A stretch of 64,000 nucleotides of DNA. Origin: Semisulcospira habei. Its lineage: Eukaryota; Mollusca; Gastropoda; Semisulcospiridae. The stretch covers positions 123,302,951 to 123,366,950 of the forward strand of contig BTPG01000002.1 in the NCBI GenBank assembly GCA_036245525.1, written 5' to 3'. Below, one piece after another: positions 51,843 to 61,181 of this stretch. Every line of letters begins with the position of its first letter. The first letter of the stretch is position 1. The notes beneath the pieces are model-generated. The model was not told the DNA's origin. It ran no database searches and saw only the letters and a program-made list of their open reading frames with translations. The translations under genes and the position numbers were made by a program.

Positions 51843-53582
51843 TTATGATGTGCTCTGACCTTGAAATAAATGAATGTGAGATCTCTTAACATTTTTTCCT
51901 TGGTGCTCTGTTGAGTGTTGTGTGTGAATATGATCATGCAGCTTGGAAACTGCATCCAAAGACAAGCATTCTTGGAAGTAAACATCAAAAGACAATGTTT
52001 GAGTACAGAACCCATGGTACTTTAATCTGAATGTTTCGAGACATTCAAACAAGAGCTCAGCCTTTGGATGCAGTTTCAAAAGCCCTCCTCTATCTAGCAA
52101 AGATGTCAGGCTGCCTGAAGCTGCACTGTCAACTGTCAGAGATTGTATACAGTCCAACAACTCTTGTCTTTTCTCAATGTCTTTCAGTCTGTATGCTTTT
52201 TTCATTAGCTTTTGCAGCACAGCACCACCAATATACCTAGTAATGTCCTTCTCTTCAATTGTTAGTGTGATGTCACTATCAACTGTTATCTCAGGACTTG
52301 CAAACACTGTTGACAAAATATCTTCAAAAGTTGCGAAGCATAGCCAGGGTGAAGCATGCGAACCGACAATCTCATCCAGTGACCTTGTGTAGTCTTGGTT
52401 TCCCATTGCTAGGTGGAACTTGGCCCATGACTTTTCTCTGTTAATGTTCCTGAAGCAAGACTTCTGTACATCTAGGCAGCTTTCGAGGAATTGCAGTCTG
52501 CATACAAGCTCCTGTCCTAAACATACAAGCAGAAATTGTTGCACAGATAGTAAACTGTATTGCATTTTCTTTTCTTTGATTTTTTTTCTATAAAAAGTGT
52601 TCACATTAAACAAAAAAACAAAAAAAACCAAACTTACTGTCCAGTCTTGCAAGCATCGTGAACCTCTTTTAGCATGCATTCATCAGCAATTAGTTTTTCG
52701 CAGGCACGGGTTACAACAGCAATATCCACCTGAAAGTTAATAAAATGAAAGTTGTAACATCAGTAAGTTCACCCGAACTAGCAATTCGTAAATCCATAAC
52801 ATGAATTTAACAATCTAGCATAGGCTACAGCATTGTGGAAAAAAAATTTACTAGTCATATTATTGATTTTTATTCTTCTTTTCTGTAATGTGTGTATGCC
52901 CCAAAAATATGGTTTATGCAACAAACAGGAATTAATAATAACAGAGCAACTTCTCTTCAACATTGAGCAAACTGTACTGACCTTAACACTGGACTGGTAT
53001 CCTTTGCACTTGCCAATGTTGACAGTTTGTTCCTGCCAGGCAGAATTATCCGGATCTTCATCTCCAACATCCTTCAAATTATTATAAAACGGCGTAAAAT
53101 ATCAAGCACAAACGCAATTAATAAATGTAGAAACATTCTAGTCGGAATCAGATGAATTGAACATTGTATGAAGTTAGTATAATTTCAGTGCTATGGCTAG
53201 AATTTGCTCGCATTCCTGATTCCATAACAAAGCCTACTAGTAGGCCTACTACGCGTATAACTCACTACACTTGACGTCTGAAACGAACCCTATCAGTATC
53301 ACTAGCTCATCATTGCACTTCTTATTTTGACAATAAACAGCTGCCAACACAACTAATCACTACACTGACAATGACATACTAAACTTGCCTGGCAAGTTCC
53401 ATGCCCATGGAAGTTTCTGCAGGGATTACACTTTGTAAAATATGACGAAAACAATGCTATTTTCACAAAAATAACAATTTCGGGTTTGCCTTCTCTCTCT
53501 CTGACCCAGCTACACCTCGATTTATAGTTTTAAAAATGCAACTTTTACCTGCAATATTGAGTGGAGGAGTACTTCATCCATT
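51843..53582 (-). CDS. Spliced host-like gene, unknown function, convergent with THAP gene
   Basis: Likely exons: ATG at 53582 (MDEVLLHSILQ|GTAAAA); about 53440-53390 with a Cys/His cluster (KCNPCRNFHGHGTC, possible GC donor); 53071-52982 (donor GTCAGT); 52729-52638 (acceptor TTTCAG, donor GTAAGT); 52516-51843 (acceptor TTTAG), ending with a stop near 51840. The last exon encodes a ~225-residue helical protein part (EEKDITRYIGGAVLQKL). Exons lack stops in the chosen frames. I do not recognise the family. Confidence 0.5.
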
Positions 53583-53718
53583 CTGCTAGAGCGTGAAAGT
53601 AGAGGTACCGGAAGTGCTCTGTGCAAAGTTTCAGCAAATAAGCCAGCGACGGCACTTGACAAGAGGCGAGACGCTGGCTCGCTCAGCGAGATACCGATCC
53701 TGTCCCTACACATCTCTG

Positions 53719-54218
53719 NNNNNNNNNNNNNNNNNNNNNNNNNNNNNNNNNNNNNNNNNNNNNNNNNNNNNNNNNNNNNNNNNNNNNNNNNNNNNNNNNN
53801 NNNNNNNNNNNNNNNNNNNNNNNNNNNNNNNNNNNNNNNNNNNNNNNNNNNNNNNNNNNNNNNNNNNNNNNNNNNNNNNNNNNNNNNNNNNNNNNNNNNN
53901 NNNNNNNNNNNNNNNNNNNNNNNNNNNNNNNNNNNNNNNNNNNNNNNNNNNNNNNNNNNNNNNNNNNNNNNNNNNNNNNNNNNNNNNNNNNNNNNNNNNN
54001 NNNNNNNNNNNNNNNNNNNNNNNNNNNNNNNNNNNNNNNNNNNNNNNNNNNNNNNNNNNNNNNNNNNNNNNNNNNNNNNNNNNNNNNNNNNNNNNNNNNN
54101 NNNNNNNNNNNNNNNNNNNNNNNNNNNNNNNNNNNNNNNNNNNNNNNNNNNNNNNNNNNNNNNNNNNNNNNNNNNNNNNNNNNNNNNNNNNNNNNNNNNN
54201 NNNNNNNNNNNNNNNNNN
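53719..54218. other. Assembly gap, exactly 500 N
   Basis: A run of exactly 500 Ns, a conventional placeholder, so the true distance is unknown. Its right edge lies inside LINE copy D. Confidence 1.
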
Positions 54219-56511
54219 CTCCAGTGCGGTTTCCGGCGCTTCCGTAGTACAACTGACCATCTAGTCCGCTTTGAGTCTTTTATCCGAGATGCTTTTGTCA
54301 ACAAGCAGCATGTCTATGCAATTTTCTTTGATCTTGAAAAGGCATATGACACTACCTGGAAGCATGGTATAATGTCTGATTTGTCGGACATGGGTTTTAA
54401 AGGGCATCTGCCCGTTTTTATTCACAATTTTTTGTCCAACAGGTCGTTCCATGTCCGTGTGGGCTCCACCCTCTCCGACTCCTTTGAACAGGAGATGGGT
54501 GTCCCGCAGGGCAGTATTCTATCTCCTGTTTTATTTAGCATTAAAATAAATAACATTGTAAAGGCCGTCAAGGATGATTCTGAATGCTCTTTGTTTGTGG
54601 ACGACTTTGCTTTGTGTGCACGAGGTCGAGGACTTGCGTCCCTTGAGAGGCGCTTGCAGCTGTGCGTTGATCGCATCCAGGGGTGGGTGTCTCTCAATGG
54701 ATTCAGATTCTCGCCCTCCAAGACAGTCTGTGTGCATTTTACTAACCAGACGAAATTTTTTCCAGAACCTAGCCTGAGCATTGCTGGAGTGCCAATTAAG
54801 GTGGCTGAAGAGGCTAAGTTTTTGGGGGTCATCTTTGACAAAAGATTGACCTTCTGCAACCATGTTAACTACCTTAGAACCTCTTGTCGGAAGGCCCTCG
54901 ACATTCTTCGTGTCGTTGGTCGTACTGACTGGGGTGCAGACCGCATCGTCTTACTTCGACTGTACCGGGCCCTTGTTCGGTCCAAACTGGATTACGGCTC
55001 TGTGGTATATGGCTCGGCTTCCAAGTCTGTTCTGCAGCGTCTGAACACAATTCACCATCAAGGTCTGCGCATATGTCTGGGAGCCTTCAGGACATCTCCA
55101 GTTCCTAGTCTGTATGCAGAGGCAGGGGAGCCTTCTCTCAGGCTCCGCCGCATCCGCCTCATGCTCAGCTACGTTCTGAAGCTGAAGGCCCATCCAGAAA
55201 ATCCTGCCTATGATTGTGTTTTTAACCCGTCGTTTGCAGAGATTTACGATGCCCATCCGGGAGCTGTCCGTCCACTTTCCTTCCGTGTCCGACCTCATCT
55301 GCAGGCGGCCGGAGTGGACCTGGACAAAGTTTTGGAATCTCTGCAACACGTCACTCCACCCTGGCTACTACCAGTTCCTGACATCTTGCTGGACTTGACT
55401 GCCCACAAGAAGGATTGTACTCCACCAGCCATATACCAACAGAGCCTCAATGAACTCCTTTCAATTTTTCCTGGCTATTGTCGTCTTTATACGGATGGGT
55501 CCAAGTCTGAGGATGGAAGAGTGGCTGCGGCTGCAGTGTCCTCTCGCCATCCTAGACGCCCATTTAAGCTCCGTCTCCCTGACCATTCCTTTGTATTTAG
55601 TGCAGAACTGCAGGCCATTCTGCTAGCACTCAAGCATGCCTATCAGTCTCGGGAAAGGAACTTCCTGATTCTGTCTGACTCTCTTTCTGCCCTGCAGGCC
55701 CTTCAGGGCGCGGGAACAGACCATCCACTGCTGGTGCAGATTAGAGAGCTCTACGCGGACTTGATGAAGGAATATTATGACATCATTTTTATTTGGGTCC
55801 CAGGCCATGTGGGCATCGAAGGCAACAGAATCGCAGATTCTGCTGCCAACAGTGCCCGCAGTGACCCTGTCCCTGACACACAGACTGTCTATAGTGATTT
55901 TAAACCTGTTATTAGTGCGTACATAGCCCGCGAGTGGCAGTCCGAGTGGGACAAAGAGGAAGGGAACAAGCTTCATGAAGCTCTTCCTAAGTTGTCTGAC
56001 AGTCTACTTTTCCGCTGCGGCAGCCGCCGTGAGGAGACTGTCCTTGCTCGGCTCCACATCGGGCACACATATGTTACGCACTCTTACTTACTTAAACAGG
56101 ATGAGCGTCCATGGTGTTTTGCCTGTGATGAGCAGTTTTCTGTTCGACACTTTTTGCTGTATTGTGCTGACCTAATTGACACCAGATATAAACACTTCAC
56201 AGCAGACTCCTTGAAGGTTTTGTTCCGGGATGTTCCCCCGGACAAAATCTTCAATTTTTTGAGAGAATGCAATATTTTTAACAAGATCTGAGCATTCATA
56301 GACTATGTGAATTTTTTATTTGCCCTTTTTGAGAGTCTGTAGACGTTTCTTTTCCAGACATGTGCGACATTTTAGCCTGAGATTTTTAATCTATATTTAC
56401 ATCTTGTCTTAAGACCTTGCTTTTAGTCTGGCTGACCAGATTTTTACCCATCCCGCCGTGAGATGGCCTTAGTCGCCTGCTCGGCGTTAAACCCAAATAA
56501 CTAACTAACTA
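54219..56511 (+). mobile_element. RNase-H LINE (copy D), 5' part in gap
   Basis: Starts at the gap within RT (CTCCAGTGCGGTTTCCGG) and runs to the TAAC tail. Shares private variants with copy E (for example CAGACGAAATTTTTTCC and GACCTTCTGCAACC). Confidence 0.93.
54221..56291 (+). CDS. LINE ORF2: RT, RNase H, C-terminus (copy D, partial)
   Basis: Open from the gap edge to TGA at 56289-56291. Contains FFDLEKAYDTTW, GVPQGSILSP, FVDD, and RNase H YTDGS, AELQA, LSDS, VPGHVG...AD, plus the terminal Cys motif. No disabling change seen in the visible part. Confidence 0.9.
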
Positions 56512-56514
56512 ATT

Positions 56515-56570
56515 GCCACGAAAGACCTTCCTGTCAAACAAGGAATTATTCCCGAAAATATATCTATGTA
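56515..56570 (+). pseudogene. C-terminal remnant of ~75-aa Polinton membrane protein
   Basis: GACCTTCCTGTCAAACAAGG...TATCTATGTAA encodes the homologue of the copy-1 sequence near 18103-18160 and ends 13 bp before the next ATG. The rest of the gene is missing where LINE copy D joins. Confidence 0.5.
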
Positions 56571-56582
56571 AATAAAAATATT

Positions 56583-57005
56583 ATGGCGACACTAGCTTTT
56601 ATCGTGGGTGGTGCAGTTGTCAACGCCCTGGCATTTAGTGGATCAAACTATCTGTTTTCAAAAATGGGTAGAGAAGAGAGTGCAGAAGAATTAAAGCGTC
56701 ACAATGAGGCGTCAGAAAAACTGGCACAAGCTCAACAAGATTATGAGAAGCAAAGAATTGAAAAACTTGATTTTATCAATGACAGACTTGGACTAGAGGG
56801 TCACGCACAGCATACATTTTCTAATGTTGATGACGCAATCAGGGAATACTATTTTGTCACAGGTGAAGACATGACCATTACAAAACCAAAACTAAGTGAC
56901 TATTACCAACCAAGTCCAGAACAGAGAAATGGTGAAATAATCTTTGTTCTAGTGGGAATGACATTTGTTTATTTTACTGGAGTTTTCATTGCTAGAAAAA
57001 AATGA
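56583..57005 (+). CDS. Polinton small protein with two TM helices and coiled coil (copy 2)
   Basis: 140 residues, intact: N-terminal hydrophobic segment (FIVGGAVVNALAF), charged helix (about residues 30-75), conserved KLSDYYQPSPEQRNGE, and a C-terminal TM helix (FVLVGMTFVYFTGVFIA). Its stop overlaps the integrase start as ATGA. Close homologue at 17652-18089. Unknown function; co-conservation with integrase in both copies suggests a real element gene. Confidence 0.7.
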   Translation: MATLAFIVGGAVVNALAFSGSNYLFSKMGREESAEELKRHNEASEKLAQAQQDYEKQRIEKLDFINDRLGLEGHAQHTFSNVDDAIREYYFVTGEDMTITKPKLSDYYQPSPEQRNGEIIFVLVGMTFVYFTGVFIARKK

Positions 57006-57961
57006 CAGACATTAAACTATCAAAAATATATTACTCCCCAGTTGGCTACTGGAAAGGAAACACTGCAATAGAAAAATTACATGCTACTGTGGGTAAAGAT
57101 GTAACACTCGAACAAATAAAACAGTGGCTGCAAAGACAGGCAATATGGCAAATATATTTACCTGCACCAAGAAAAATAACAAGACCTCATTTTGAAAACA
57201 CTATCCCAAATGACACCCATCAAATGGACCTCCTGTTTCTACCCCATGACACAATAAGAAAAAAACGATACAAATACACACTAACTGTCGTTGACATTGC
57301 TTCAAGGTACAAAGACGCCGAACTCATAACTGACAAAAATGCCTCAACTGTTGCTACTGCATTATCAAAAATGTATAGCCGAGGCCCTTTAAAATTTCCC
57401 AGGCTTGTGCAGGTCGATGACGGGAGTGAATTCAAAGGAGCAGTTAATCAATTATTTGCAAAGCATAATGTGCTTGTGCGGCGAGGCATTCCAGGTGTGC
57501 ACAGATCACAGGCAATTGTTGAGAACTTCAATAAGCAATTATCAGAGAGACTTTTCAGTTACCAGTATTCTAAGGAACTCATGCGTGACATGCGTAACAC
57601 TGAGTGGGTTATGAGATTGCCACATGTGATAAAAGCAATGAATAATGAAGGCCATGTAAAACCTGCTGATGCTATTAAATTGAAAACAGTGCCACCAGGG
57701 TCAGAAATAAAAACAAAAGTGCCAGACACAAGTTTATTTACAAAACAGGTAAGATATTTGTATCAACCTGGAGAGGCTGAGAATGACGTCAGACGCAGGG
57801 CAACAGATCCCATCTGGTCTACATCTGTACACAATATAAAAAAAATAGTCCCCGGTAATCCACCAATTTATTACCTGTACCACCCTGCCCCACAGAGGGC
57901 ATTTGTCAGAGAAGAATTACAGATTATCCCCCCAGACACTGTTACTCATTTAAGTAACTAA
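57002..57961 (+). CDS. Polinton integrase, intact (copy 2)
   Basis: 319 residues without a break. The DDE catalytic core lies at about residues 70-180: D76 in HQMDLLFL, D139 in VQVDDGSEF and E174 in SQAIVENFN, a spacing near 35 residues as in retroviral integrases. A C-terminal part with SH3/chromodomain-like composition follows (about 230-319). It would integrate the linear viral or transposon DNA. Tail to tail with PolB, overlapping it by 12 bp. Confidence 0.9.
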   Translation: MTDIKLSKIYYSPVGYWKGNTAIEKLHATVGKDVTLEQIKQWLQRQAIWQIYLPAPRKITRPHFENTIPNDTHQMDLLFLPHDTIRKKRYKYTLTVVDIASRYKDAELITDKNASTVATALSKMYSRGPLKFPRLVQVDDGSEFKGAVNQLFAKHNVLVRRGIPGVHRSQAIVENFNKQLSERLFSYQYSKELMRDMRNTEWVMRLPHVIKAMNNEGHVKPADAIKLKTVPPGSEIKTKVPDTSLFTKQVRYLYQPGEAENDVRRRATDPIWSTSVHNIKKIVPGNPPIYYLYHPAPQRAFVREELQIIPPDTVTHLSN

Positions 57962-59095
57962 CTCATCAATCAATTCGTCGCAAATGTCTTCAGATAACTT
58001 AAGCCTGTAATGTCCAGATGCATAAGCCTTTTCCTTACTGTGAAACACTCGTTTCGTGTCCCCAACTGCAAGTGACTTCTTATGCGTTTGGATCATTTCT
58101 AAATTATGTCTATTTGATCTCAGTGACTTGTTTGGATAATCAGGCATTAATGCACCATCTAATACTTGCTTATAATGTTCATGACGGATGTCTTTATTTT
58201 TTATTGCTGTTTTTTTTTTTTATTCCTTTGGCTTTCGACTGACTTCCCTTTTGGTGCAGTATAGAATACATTTTTGATCTCAGACCAACGTACTCAACTA
58301 TCGGCACACCATTCAGTTCATCTTTAAACTTACCCCACCCGGGTCTGCCCTGGGGGACTTGGGTGGGGTTAGGTATTTTTTAGTTCCCAGGGTCACCCTG
58401 GTCAGCCCCACAGGGTGGGTTTTTCTCTCTATTCTGGGGCATGTGTTTCTGTCTACCCTTTGTCCATTCACCTGTATTTGCCTTTTTAAAACTCTCCCTA
58501 CTGTCTGCACTGCCTGTAGCTCTTGATATTGGATGTGTGTTGCTAAATGGTCTTAGCTTATTTAGGCCCCATGTGTTAGGTTTATTTAACGTATTTGACC
58601 GGCTAGCGACATACATTCAATGTTCTGTTTCTTTTTTATTTTTTCACAAGCAGTGCAGGCACGTCCTGAGAAAGCCTTGTTGCTGTCGGGACGTTAAGCA
58701 ATGTACAATCAATCATCTTTAAACTTACCAGGCACTTTCTTATTCTGTGTGCTGTACAATGGATGTTCCTTAGGATAGTCAGACGTGTCATACATGTGTA
58801 GTTTTGTTTTCATGTCTTCATAAAAGTCTTCAGTAGGCACGTCAATGATCATAGAGTCAGTGTATAACAGACGACACTCAGGATACTTTGGTTTGAAGTA
58901 ATCATAATAAAATTCAAGCATTAGTAATTTTGACAACTCAAGAATTGCCATACCAATGAATACTGGCTTGTCCAGTTTAACAATCTTTTTTTTGAGTGAC
59001 ACTGCATACAATGACGAATGAAACTCTTTATACCCTGTGTACTGTGGCTTACCTGTAAGTTTAATTGCACCTGATTCAGTCGTTACTAATCTCAT
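57950..59095 (-). pseudogene. polB: Polinton PolB C-terminal half (copy 2), split by SINE and cut by LINE
   Basis: Reads from 59095 leftward. It begins after motif B (RLVTTESGAIKLTGKP), has the motif C region LLYTDSMIIDV near 58860, then is interrupted by SINE-A copy 8. It resumes at 58317 and loses frame at a T13 run near 58210. The C-terminal block runs to a stop at 57950. N-terminal to 59095 the gene is removed or displaced by LINE copy E. Confidence 0.85.
58335..58712 (+). mobile_element. SINE-A copy 8 with TSD
   Basis: Full-length, bounded by the 17-bp TSD TCATCTTTAAACTTACC (58318-58334 and 58713-58729), inside PolB copy 2. Confidence 0.94.
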
Positions 59096-59176
59096 GCCTA
59101 CCCGGCACCGGCCTCCACGTGGCGTAGGTGGGTAGTCCGCTCAGTCCCTGACTGAGTGGGCTAGCGGACGGGTGCC
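59096..59176 (+). ncRNA. Candidate HDV-like ribozyme (copy E)
   Basis: Same fold as 9634-9714 with two differences: 59123 is C instead of U, making P3 a fully Watson-Crick GCC/GGC instead of GCC/GGU, and 59166 in J4/2 is G instead of A. All P1, P2 and P4 pairs are kept. Confidence 0.75.
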
Positions 59177-59739
59177 ATCTTTGTCCAGGATTAGGACTTG
59201 ATGTCAGCAGATATGTTGTTCAGCCTTTTCACTGGTCCGGTTTTTAAGGAGCTGTGCTAACCTAGGTCGTACCATGTTGGATTGGTCCTTAAAAATACTC
59301 GTGACTTTTTGGTCCTTTGGATCCCAAGTGTTTGCCGTGCTTGGAGACCCGTGTCGGGGGAGAAGAGGATCCTGGTGGCTGAAACACTCCACTTTGGCCT
59401 TGACTTCTGCCTAAACGGGAGGCTAGTCGTACCGGCCTAGTCAATCGGCTCTTGTCACGTTGAGCCCTATCCCACTGTTGACATGCGGGTTGCTATACGG
59501 AGCACCATGCTATAGCCTTTGCTGCTGATTAGGTGCTTTACGCCAGTATTCCCCTGCATTCAACGGTGTGATAGAAGGCGGTGGCTCAAACGGTTCAATC
59601 GGGCTTACCCCCTTGAGTATATCTTTCGGGCAGTCTCCATTGTGCGTCGGCTGGAGACCCGCCGACAGTTGCACTTTCCCTTGTTGGGCTCGGTGGCGGG
59701 CGGGGACCCCCGGGGGATGAATATCTCTACTAATATAAT

Positions 59740-61179
59740 ATGGATAAAACAAAAAAACCAAAACTAGCACAGAAACGGCATATAGACACCGAATTTGACC
59801 ATGACAGTGATTCAGACTGTGAGGAAGCGACGCCTCAGGCGTCGGCCGTATGGCCTCGCTTCCTCATTGTCCATAGCAAGGTGAAGGAGAAACCAGTTAC
59901 CAAGATGCATCCTTTTCTGGTGGGGGAGACCCTCAGGAGCCGTGTTGGCAGGCCTGACGCCCAGCGCCTCAGGTCTGGTGACTTGCTGGTGGAGTGCCGT
60001 ACTCGGGCACACTCCAGCGGGCTGCTGGGGCTCTCTTCCATCGGAGACACTCCTGTGGAAGTCACACCCCACAAAACTATGAATTCGTCAAGAGGCGTAA
60101 TCAAAGATCAAGCTTTGGCAGAACTGTCAGAAGATGAACTTGTAAGGAACCTTAAGTCTCAGGGGGTGACTTGCGTCAGGCGCTTCGCTTCCAAGCGAGG
60201 TGGTGGGGAGATCCGTCTCCCTACCATCATCCTGACGTTTGGCACCCCCACCCCTCCTACTACCATCTGGGGAGGTTACTACTCCCTGAGAGTGAAAAAG
60301 TACGTCCCTCTTCCCCTCCGGTGCTTTAAGTGCCAAAAGTATGGCCATGGGCAGAAGACATGCCGTCAGGCAGAGGCTTCATGCGCCCGTTGCACTAGGC
60401 CCGGACACTCTGCTGAGTCCTGCACAGCCACCCCCCTGTGTGTGAATTGCCAGGGGGCGCATATGGCTTCGGATAAGAAATGCCCTCGTTGGATATCCGA
60501 GTGCAAGATTCAGCAGGTGCGTGTGGAGAAGGGGCTGTCCTTTCTGGATGCCAAAAAACTGGTTGAAGGCCCTGGTGCAGCTGCGGCTGCCCCAACCTCT
60601 AACACCTCAGTGTATACTTTTAGTGCAGCGGTGGCAGGCAAGCGCCCCACCAAAGACTTTTCATGTCAGACCCCAACTTCTTGGTTGGGGGCGGAGCCTC
60701 GGCTCATCTCGCCCCTGGAGAGTAACCCTCCTCCGGTGGTGACAAGGAGCCAGGGAACGCAGAAGGCGGACACTGCCGGTCCGGTTGTGCCGCCTTCTGT
60801 TGCCCCTAAGCCTCAGCCCCCACCCAAACCTGTTAGTCAGTCAACTCCAAAGGCTTCTGGCTCTGGTCAGCCTTCTAAGGCCGCTAACTCTAGCGGCAGG
60901 AACGCTGCCCAGGACCAGAAGTCTAAGAAATCTATGGGACCGCTGTGCGCACGGGCCCAGAAGGGGAACACAGATGTGCCCCTTCAAAACAAATATGCTG
61001 CACTGGAGGAGCGGATGGAGGGAGTGGAAGTTGTTGTTGCTGATGCTGCGGCAGCTCCACCCCCTTCCTCTCCGAAGAACCAGAGGAGGCCCGGGAGCCG
61101 GCCCCCCTCTGTTTCTTCAACTCCTTCCAAGGTAAAAGAAAAAGGGGGGAAAAACTCCTTACCCCCAGATCAGACTTAA
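59740..61179 (+). CDS. LINE ORF1, gag-like zinc-knuckle protein (copy E)
   Basis: 479 residues, intact, and only a handful of substitutions from copy B. Three zinc knuckles lie at about residues 195-245 (CFKC...HGQKTC, CARC...HSAESC, CVNC...HMASDKKC). A disordered Pro/Ser/Lys tail follows. ORF2 begins 2 bp after the stop, as in copy B. Confidence 0.92.
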   Translation: MDKTKKPKLAQKRHIDTEFDHDSDSDCEEATPQASAVWPRFLIVHSKVKEKPVTKMHPFLVGETLRSRVGRPDAQRLRSGDLLVECRTRAHSSGLLGLSSIGDTPVEVTPHKTMNSSRGVIKDQALAELSEDELVRNLKSQGVTCVRRFASKRGGGEIRLPTIILTFGTPTPPTTIWGGYYSLRVKKYVPLPLRCFKCQKYGHGQKTCRQAEASCARCTRPGHSAESCTATPLCVNCQGAHMASDKKCPRWISECKIQQVRVEKGLSFLDAKKLVEGPGAAAAAPTSNTSVYTFSAAVAGKRPTKDFSCQTPTSWLGAEPRLISPLESNPPPVVTRSQGTQKADTAGPVVPPSVAPKPQPPPKPVSQSTPKASGSGQPSKAANSSGRNAAQDQKSKKSMGPLCARAQKGNTDVPLQNKYAALEERMEGVEVVVADAAAAPPPSSPKNQRRPGSRPPSVSSTPSKVKEKGGKNSLPPDQT

Positions 61180-61181
61180 TC

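Larger units (their letters stand above)
56512..59095. mobile_element. Polinton fragment, copy 2, opposite orientation
   Basis: Holds the C-terminus of the ~75-aa membrane protein, the 140-aa coiled-coil/TM protein and integrase on +, and the C-terminal half of PolB on -. It is the mirror arrangement of 15.6-18.2 kb and is bordered on both sides by LINE copies D and E. Confidence 0.9.

Noticed and set aside
53522..54304. Long frames spanning the N run
   Set aside because: They are artefacts of unknown bases; only the flanking bases carry information.
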